DNA of 39,646 nt from Sediminibacillus massiliensis (GTDB lineage: Bacteria; Bacillota; Bacilli; Bacillales; Amphibacillaceae): positions 2,575,564 to 2,615,209 of the forward strand of contig NZ_LT732535.1 of assembly GCF_900156915.1 (NCBI RefSeq), in the 5' to 3' direction. Positions 35,338 through 39,646 of this stretch are shown in pieces (position 1 is the first letter of the stretch; each line of letters starts with the position of its first letter). Under the pieces are notes generated by a model that was not told the origin of the DNA, made no database searches, and was given only the letters and a program-made list of their open reading frames with translations. Made by a program: the position numbers and the translations under genes.

Positions 35338-36606
35338 ATGACGTATTCAGAACTTAACACACCGCTTAGAACCATTATGACGCCTGGGCCGGTTGAAGTG
35401 GACCCCAGAGTATTAAGGGCCATGAGCACACCGATACTGGGACAATTCGACCCCGCTTTCACTAATATTATGAACGAAGTAATGGATATGCTCCGAAAAC
35501 TATTCCAAACAAAGAACAAGTGGGCTTTTCCAGTCGACGGTACTTCCCGTTCCGGAGTAGAAGCGCTCCTTTGCAGCATAATTGAGCCAGGCGACAAAGT
35601 ACTGGTCCCTATTTTCGGCAGATTTGGGCACTTATTGACAGAAATATGTGAAAGATACGGCGCTGACGTTCATACGATGGAATGTCGGTGGGGAGAAGTA
35701 TTCCAGCAAGAAACCGTTATTGAGGAAATAAAGAAAGTGTCTCCAAAAGTAGTGGCCGTTGTTCACGGGGAAACATCCACAGGAAGAATGCAGCCTCTTG
35801 AAAAAATTGGTGCAGCTTGTCGGGAAGTGGATGCCCTCCTTGTCGTCGATGCTGTTGCCTCCATTGCTGGTGCAGAGGTGAAAGTGGATGAATGGTGTAT
35901 AGACGGAATCATTGCAGGTACACAAAAATGTTTGTCGGTTCCCGCCGGAATGGCGCCGATCACGTACAATGAGCGAATCGAAAAAGTGATCAATTCCAGA
36001 AAGAAGGTCGAACGCGGTATCAGCACCGCAGACGATCGTCAGAGAGAATCGACTATGAACCGCCCTATGGTGAAAAGCAATTATTTCGATGTTAGTATGC
36101 TGCAGGATTATTGGAGTCCAAGAAGACTCAATCATCATACCGAAGCAACTTCCATGCTGTTCGCGTTGCGTGAAGGATTAAGGATTGTACTTGAAGAAGG
36201 ACTGGAAAACCGTTTTAAACGACATAAATTCCATGAAACCGCGCTTACTGCCGGACTGGAGGCTATGGGACTCGAGCTTTTCGGAGACAAAGCAAACAAA
36301 TTGCCGACTGTTACGTGTGTCAAAGTGCCGGGAGGGGTGGAAGCAGATGCTGTCCGCAGCATGCTTTTGGAGCAGTTCGGTATTGAGATAGCGAGTTCGT
36401 TCGGCCCTTTGCATGGAAAAATCTGGCGGATAGGCTCCATGGGATTCAGCTGCCGTCAGGAAAACATTCTATTTGTATTGAGCGCTTTGGAAGCAGTGTT
36501 AGTCAGACATGGGGTTTCCATTCCTACCGGGAAAGCACTGCAAGCTGCCCTCGATGTTTATACAAGGGAGAAAACAGAAAAACCGGCACCTGTTGCATCA
36601 TCGTAA
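35338..36606 (+). CDS. pucG: (S)-ureidoglycine-glyoxylate aminotransferase
   Basis: A 422-residue class V PLP aminotransferase. TPGPVEVDPRVL at the start, GTSRSGVEALL, VDAVASIAGAEV and the PLP-lysine segment GTQKCLSVPAGMAP match PucG. The enzyme moves the amino group of (S)-ureidoglycine to glyoxylate, giving oxalurate and glycine. It directly follows pucF, which makes its substrate. GAAGGAGG precedes the ATG. Serine-glyoxylate or alanine-glyoxylate aminotransferases are related but less likely in this setting. Confidence 0.92.
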   Translation: MTYSELNTPLRTIMTPGPVEVDPRVLRAMSTPILGQFDPAFTNIMNEVMDMLRKLFQTKNKWAFPVDGTSRSGVEALLCSIIEPGDKVLVPIFGRFGHLLTEICERYGADVHTMECRWGEVFQQETVIEEIKKVSPKVVAVVHGETSTGRMQPLEKIGAACREVDALLVVDAVASIAGAEVKVDEWCIDGIIAGTQKCLSVPAGMAPITYNERIEKVINSRKKVERGISTADDRQRESTMNRPMVKSNYFDVSMLQDYWSPRRLNHHTEATSMLFALREGLRIVLEEGLENRFKRHKFHETALTAGLEAMGLELFGDKANKLPTVTCVKVPGGVEADAVRSMLLEQFGIEIASSFGPLHGKIWRIGSMGFSCRQENILFVLSALEAVLVRHGVSIPTGKALQAALDVYTREKTEKPAPVASS

Positions 36607-36631
36607 CGACTTGAATAAGGGGATGGAATAA

Positions 36632-37996
36632 ATGAAGCAATTGGACCTTATTATTAAAAATGGTCTTGTAGTTCTTCCAAAAGGTGTGACGAGACAGGAA
36701 ATCGGTATAAAAGACGGGAAAATTGCTTTTGTGGAAAAATCCATTGAAGCATCCGCTGAAGAGATTGTTAACGCTGAAGGCCACTATGTATTTCCCGGTA
36801 TGATTGATATACATGTACACTTTAATGAACCCGGCCGGGAAGAATGGGAAGGATTCTCTTCGGGATCTGCCATGATGGCCGCCGGAGGCTGTACCACTTA
36901 TTTCGATATGCCATTGAACGGCGTCCCCTCGACTACCAATACTGATGCACTTTATCAAAAAGCCTCTATTGCCAAGCAAAAGTCCATCATCGATTTTGGT
37001 TTATGGGGTGGATTGGTCCCTGGAAATGTACAAGACCTTTCTGCTCTTTCGGACGCAGGGGTAGTTGGATTCAAGGCGTTCCTTTCCGCCAGCGGGAATG
37101 AAGAATTTGAAGCTGCCGATGATTGGACCCTGTTAAATGGGATGCGTGAAATCGCCAAACTCGACAAAGTACTCGCCCTGCATGCCGAGAGTCTGCCTAT
37201 CACCGAATTTCTTATGGACCAAAAGAAACGGAATGGACAGACAAGTGCCGATGATTATGCCGAGATCCGTCCTATTTCCGCCGAGATTGAAGCCGTAGAA
37301 CGCGCCTTGCATTATGCTGCCATTACAGGATGCAAACTGCATTTTGTCCATATCAGCAGCAAGCAGGCAGTCGATCGAATTACAGCAGCAAAGCAACAAG
37401 GCTTGGACGTAACCGTCGAAACTTGTCCACATTATTTACTTTTTAACCATCAAGCCCTTATCGAGAAAGGGGCGATAGCGAAATGCGCTCCGCCGTTACG
37501 AAGTGCAGAGGATCAAAGTCGTTTAATTGACTGCCTGCTGAAAGGCTATTTCGACATCATTGCTTCCGATCACTCCCCCTCCCCATTTGAGCTGAAAGAT
37601 CCGGAAAAATATAATTTACTTAATGCCTGGGGCGGAATAAGTGGCGGTCAATTCAGTTTAATGGCTTTGATCGAACTTGCCCTGGAACATGGGATTCCCC
37701 TGGATAAGGTGGCAGAATGGACAGCAGCGAACCCAGCCCGTCGCTTCCATCTTGAATCGAAAGGGATGATAAAAAAAGGGTACGATGCTGATTTAGCTAT
37801 TGTCAGTCTTGCAGAAAACCACCGGGTATCTGCTGACAATTATTTCGCAAAGCATAAACAAACATTGTACATGGACCATTCTTTTCCATGCCGTGTGATT
37901 CAGACATACTGTCAAGGGAATTTAGTGTATGACGAAGGTTCAGTGAAGTCTGGATCAGGCAACTGGCTTCAAGGGAAAGCTATACAACTGAAATAA
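36632..37996 (+). CDS. allB: Allantoinase
   Basis: A 454-residue cyclic amidohydrolase. Metal-ligand segments are GMIDIHVHFNEPGRE (about 52-66), LHAESLP, HFVHISS, CPHYL and DHSPSP. FKAFLSASGNEEF holds the lysine region that is carbamylated in relatives. It hydrolyses allantoin to allantoate (PucH in Bacillus subtilis). It is the third gene of the operon, 25 bases after pucG. Dihydropyrimidinases are close relatives, but the sequence and neighbours point to allantoinase. Confidence 0.93.
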   Translation: MKQLDLIIKNGLVVLPKGVTRQEIGIKDGKIAFVEKSIEASAEEIVNAEGHYVFPGMIDIHVHFNEPGREEWEGFSSGSAMMAAGGCTTYFDMPLNGVPSTTNTDALYQKASIAKQKSIIDFGLWGGLVPGNVQDLSALSDAGVVGFKAFLSASGNEEFEAADDWTLLNGMREIAKLDKVLALHAESLPITEFLMDQKKRNGQTSADDYAEIRPISAEIEAVERALHYAAITGCKLHFVHISSKQAVDRITAAKQQGLDVTVETCPHYLLFNHQALIEKGAIAKCAPPLRSAEDQSRLIDCLLKGYFDIIASDHSPSPFELKDPEKYNLLNAWGGISGGQFSLMALIELALEHGIPLDKVAEWTAANPARRFHLESKGMIKKGYDADLAIVSLAENHRVSADNYFAKHKQTLYMDHSFPCRVIQTYCQGNLVYDEGSVKSGSGNWLQGKAIQLK

Positions 37997-38064
37997 ATGG
38001 CTGTTATTATCGCAGATACCCATTTTATATGCACTCCATTTTTTCTTGAGTTGGCATGAACAAA

Positions 38065-38105
38065 AAATTCGGCATTCGTCCCCCTCCAGGACAAATGCCG
38101 AATTT
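38065..38105. terminator. Strong hairpin after the allB operon
   Basis: A 12-base-pair stem AAATTCGGCATT / AATGCCGAATTT (38065-38076 with 38094-38105) with an inner GTCC/GGAC extension ends the ureide operon. The better T run lies on the minus-strand side, so it may act in both directions. Confidence 0.8.
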
Positions 38106-38152
38106 CTTCCCCTATCTATTTCTCTAAGGATTCCCCACTTTTAAAATTTGAT

Positions 38153-38718
38153 AGTAGAGGAAAACTGGAACATAGTGAAAATTATGAGACTTCCTCCCGT
38201 TCTGATACTAAAGGGGTGGTACAATCTCGCTGCGGCAGAACACTTCGCTTTCCATGGGTAACGGCCTCAGCCTCCTCATCAGCAAAAAGCGCTTCTTGCA
38301 GGGTCTTCGGACACGTGGGACTGCGATTACTCGCCCCATCGAAGACCTTTCGCTGTTCCCATAGGATAAGGAAAGCTTCGACAGCAAGACATCGCACGAA
38401 GAAAATCGTTTTTCATTTTCGAGGAGTCTGCGTGTTCTGCATCCGCTGGTAGAAGTTCTATGAAATTTGGTTGGGAGTATCTCATGTTAGACATACTTTA
38501 GGACCACTTCTTACTTAATCAGAAATTCTATCCCAAGCGGAGGAAAAATGCGACACTCCTGGGGGAAGAGCAGCTTCCGAAGACCCCGCAGTGAGTGCAC
38601 TTTGCTCACGAGGAGGCTGAGGTGCTGCCCCCGGAAAGGGAGTATTTTTCCGCAGCGACGGCTCACCACTCAATCCGAAAAGAATGGGAGGAAGCCACAC
38701 CAAATTATGTCGTAGTTT
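38153..38718. repeat. Composite intergenic repeat, copy 5
   Basis: The left end reads GTAGAGGAAAACTGGAACAT (from 38154), inverted and degenerate against the end at 138-162. The right end is AATTATGTCGTAGTTT (38703-38718). Inside are the first core (about 38225-38450), the linker (about 38475-38530, with ATGTTAGACATACTTTAGGA) and the second core (about 38533-38680). The first core carries an inserted module near 38360-38425, with TTCGACAGCAAGACATCGCA and TTTTCATTTTCGAGGAG, absent from the matching core of copy 2. It fills the gap between the convergent allB operon and the terminal amidase gene. Confidence 0.8.
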
Positions 38719-38765
38719 ATCTATTATGCGATGCGTATTAACAAAGAGAACAACACCTGTATTTT

Positions 38766-39646
38766 TTAATAAGGTTGGGATAATGACAGGCCTGTTTTTA
38801 GGCTGGCGGCGAGTGACAATAGTCTTTTATCTTGATTTTTTCCGGCAATGATAGATAGTCCAAGCGGCTGCCCTTTTATTGTTGCAATAGGGATTGTTAC
38901 TTGCGGGAGCCCAGCCAGACCAGCTATGCACGATAACTGCATCGTCCGGGTCCGCCTGTCTTCGAGTTCCGCGGTGGTTAAATTCCGATGAGGAGCTGGA
39001 CCGGACGCGGTAGGAATGATCAGTAATCCGTGATCATCCAAGAGGGCTTCCAGACGTTCTGTTATTTGTTCTCTCAACAAAAACCGATCCTCATGCTCCT
39101 CTTCCCTCAAAGTACTTGTCCAGGCAAATCGTTCTGCTATACCAGGCCCGAATTCAGGGCTCTCTTTTTCTATCCATTCGCCATGTGCCTGCCATATCTC
39201 CAGGCCTTGAATAATTCGAAAAGTCTCCGCCCATTTATCCAATCCTTCGTCTGAGATGTTTATGGATTCTGATTTACTGATAGTGTTTTCCACTAAAGGA
39301 ATGTATCCCCTAAGAACCTGATGGACTTCCTCCTCCAACAGTTCCCATGCGTCTTCCGCAAAATATACCCGCTTAAACTCCTCCTTCACATCAGCGGCTT
39401 TGCCCTCAAGCAGGACATCGCCAACCTTCATCAACAATTCCGGATCATTCGACATCCAGCCGACTGTGTCAAAGCTTTCGGCAAGCGGAATTACCCCTTC
39501 TATGTCCACCAGTCCGTGTGTAGGCCGTATGCCGTACAGTCCGCAATAAGCAGAAGGAATCCGCACAGATCCCCCCGTATCGGTACCCAGTGCAAAGTCG
39601 ACTAGATCTCCGGCCGCTGCTGAAGCGGATCCACTTGAGGAACCTC
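38766..39646 (-). CDS. Amidase, N-terminus outside the window
   Basis: The frame is open to the window edge. It contains the amidase loop GSSSGSASAAAG and the nucleophile segment ALGTDTGGSVRIPSAYCG, followed by YGIRPTHG, so it is an amidase signature enzyme. The catalytic lysine would lie in the missing part. About 293 residues are visible. It converges with the ureide operon and may be unrelated to it. AtzE/AtzF-like and other small-amide hydrolases belong to this family, so a role with ureide products is possible but unsupported. Confidence 0.88.
   Translation of the reverse strand, partial: GSSSGSASAAAGDLVDFALGTDTGGSVRIPSAYCGLYGIRPTHGLVDIEGVIPLAESFDTVGWMSNDPELLMKVGDVLLEGKAADVKEEFKRVYFAEDAWELLEEEVHQVLRGYIPLVENTISKSESINISDEGLDKWAETFRIIQGLEIWQAHGEWIEKESPEFGPGIAERFAWTSTLREEEHEDRFLLREQITERLEALLDDHGLLIIPTASGPAPHRNLTTAELEDRRTRTMQLSCIAGLAGLPQVTIPIATIKGQPLGLSIIAGKNQDKRLLSLAASLKTGLSLSQPY

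Noticed and set aside
38766-39646. Terminal amidase as a ureide-pathway enzyme
   Set aside because: It is convergent with the allB operon and separated by a hairpin and a repeat copy; the family is too broad to infer a role.

Overview
The window looks like chromosome of a low-to-moderate GC Bacillaceae member, probably halotolerant. Ribosome binding sites are strong and purine-rich (AAAGGAGG type). GTG and TTG starts occur, intrinsic terminators are frequent, and many proteins have recognisable Bacillus counterparts (TnrA, ManP/ManR, the Puc ureide enzymes, a YneR-like HesB protein, a YetF-like DUF421 protein). There is no transposase, prophage, rRNA, tRNA or CRISPR array that I can see.

Layout. 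1-9.9 kb: mostly minus-strand housekeeping and accessory genes: a thioredoxin-reductase-like flavoprotein, an AEC transporter, a GH1 6-phospho-beta-glucosidase, a two-gene ThrE-type exporter, a YccA/BI-1 membrane protein, a flavin reductase with a MATE exporter, and an M20 amidohydrolase. 10.1-10.5 kb: two tiny plus-strand genes, the first FbpA-like. 10.5-18.8 kb: a minus-strand cluster that I read as ectoine catabolism: a PucR-type regulator, the ectoine hydrolase DoeA, a Cys/Met-metabolism PLP enzyme, an M20 deacetylase, a homoserine dehydrogenase without an ACT domain, and an aldehyde dehydrogenase. 18.9-19.3 kb: tnrA, the global nitrogen regulator, with a near-consensus TnrA box placed for autoactivation. 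19.9-25.9 kb: an ABC exporter, a HesB-like protein, an unknown polytopic membrane protein, a 33-residue protein, an amidase and a DUF421 protein. 26.6-30.6 kb: the mannose-type PTS manP and its regulator manR. 30.8-31.2 kb: a DUF4181 gene broken by one in-frame TGA. 31.2-38.0 kb: a ureide (urate to allantoate) region with pucR, uraD and HIU hydrolase on the minus strand, diverging from allantoate amidohydrolase, pucG and allantoinase on the plus strand. The window ends inside a second amidase gene.

The strongest theme is nitrogen scavenging: a TnrA gene sits next to an ectoine-degradation cluster under a PucR-family regulator, and a second PucR-family regulator controls a ureide cluster about 13 kb away. 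The ectoine cluster lacks the usual diaminobutyrate aminotransferase (DoeD), the M14-type deacetylase (DoeB) and the EnuR/DoeX regulators. It carries instead a set of enzymes that could run diaminobutyrate through homoserine and aspartate semialdehyde to aspartate. That route is an inference.

The second theme is a family of composite intergenic repeats, about 360-650 bp each, at five places (1-162, 5912-6558, 19485-19844, 25960-26534, 38153-38718). They share terminal inverted motifs around AAACTGCGACATA, hairpin-forming core units and a conserved linker, and have no coding capacity. All the larger gene-free stretches in the window are explained mainly by these elements.
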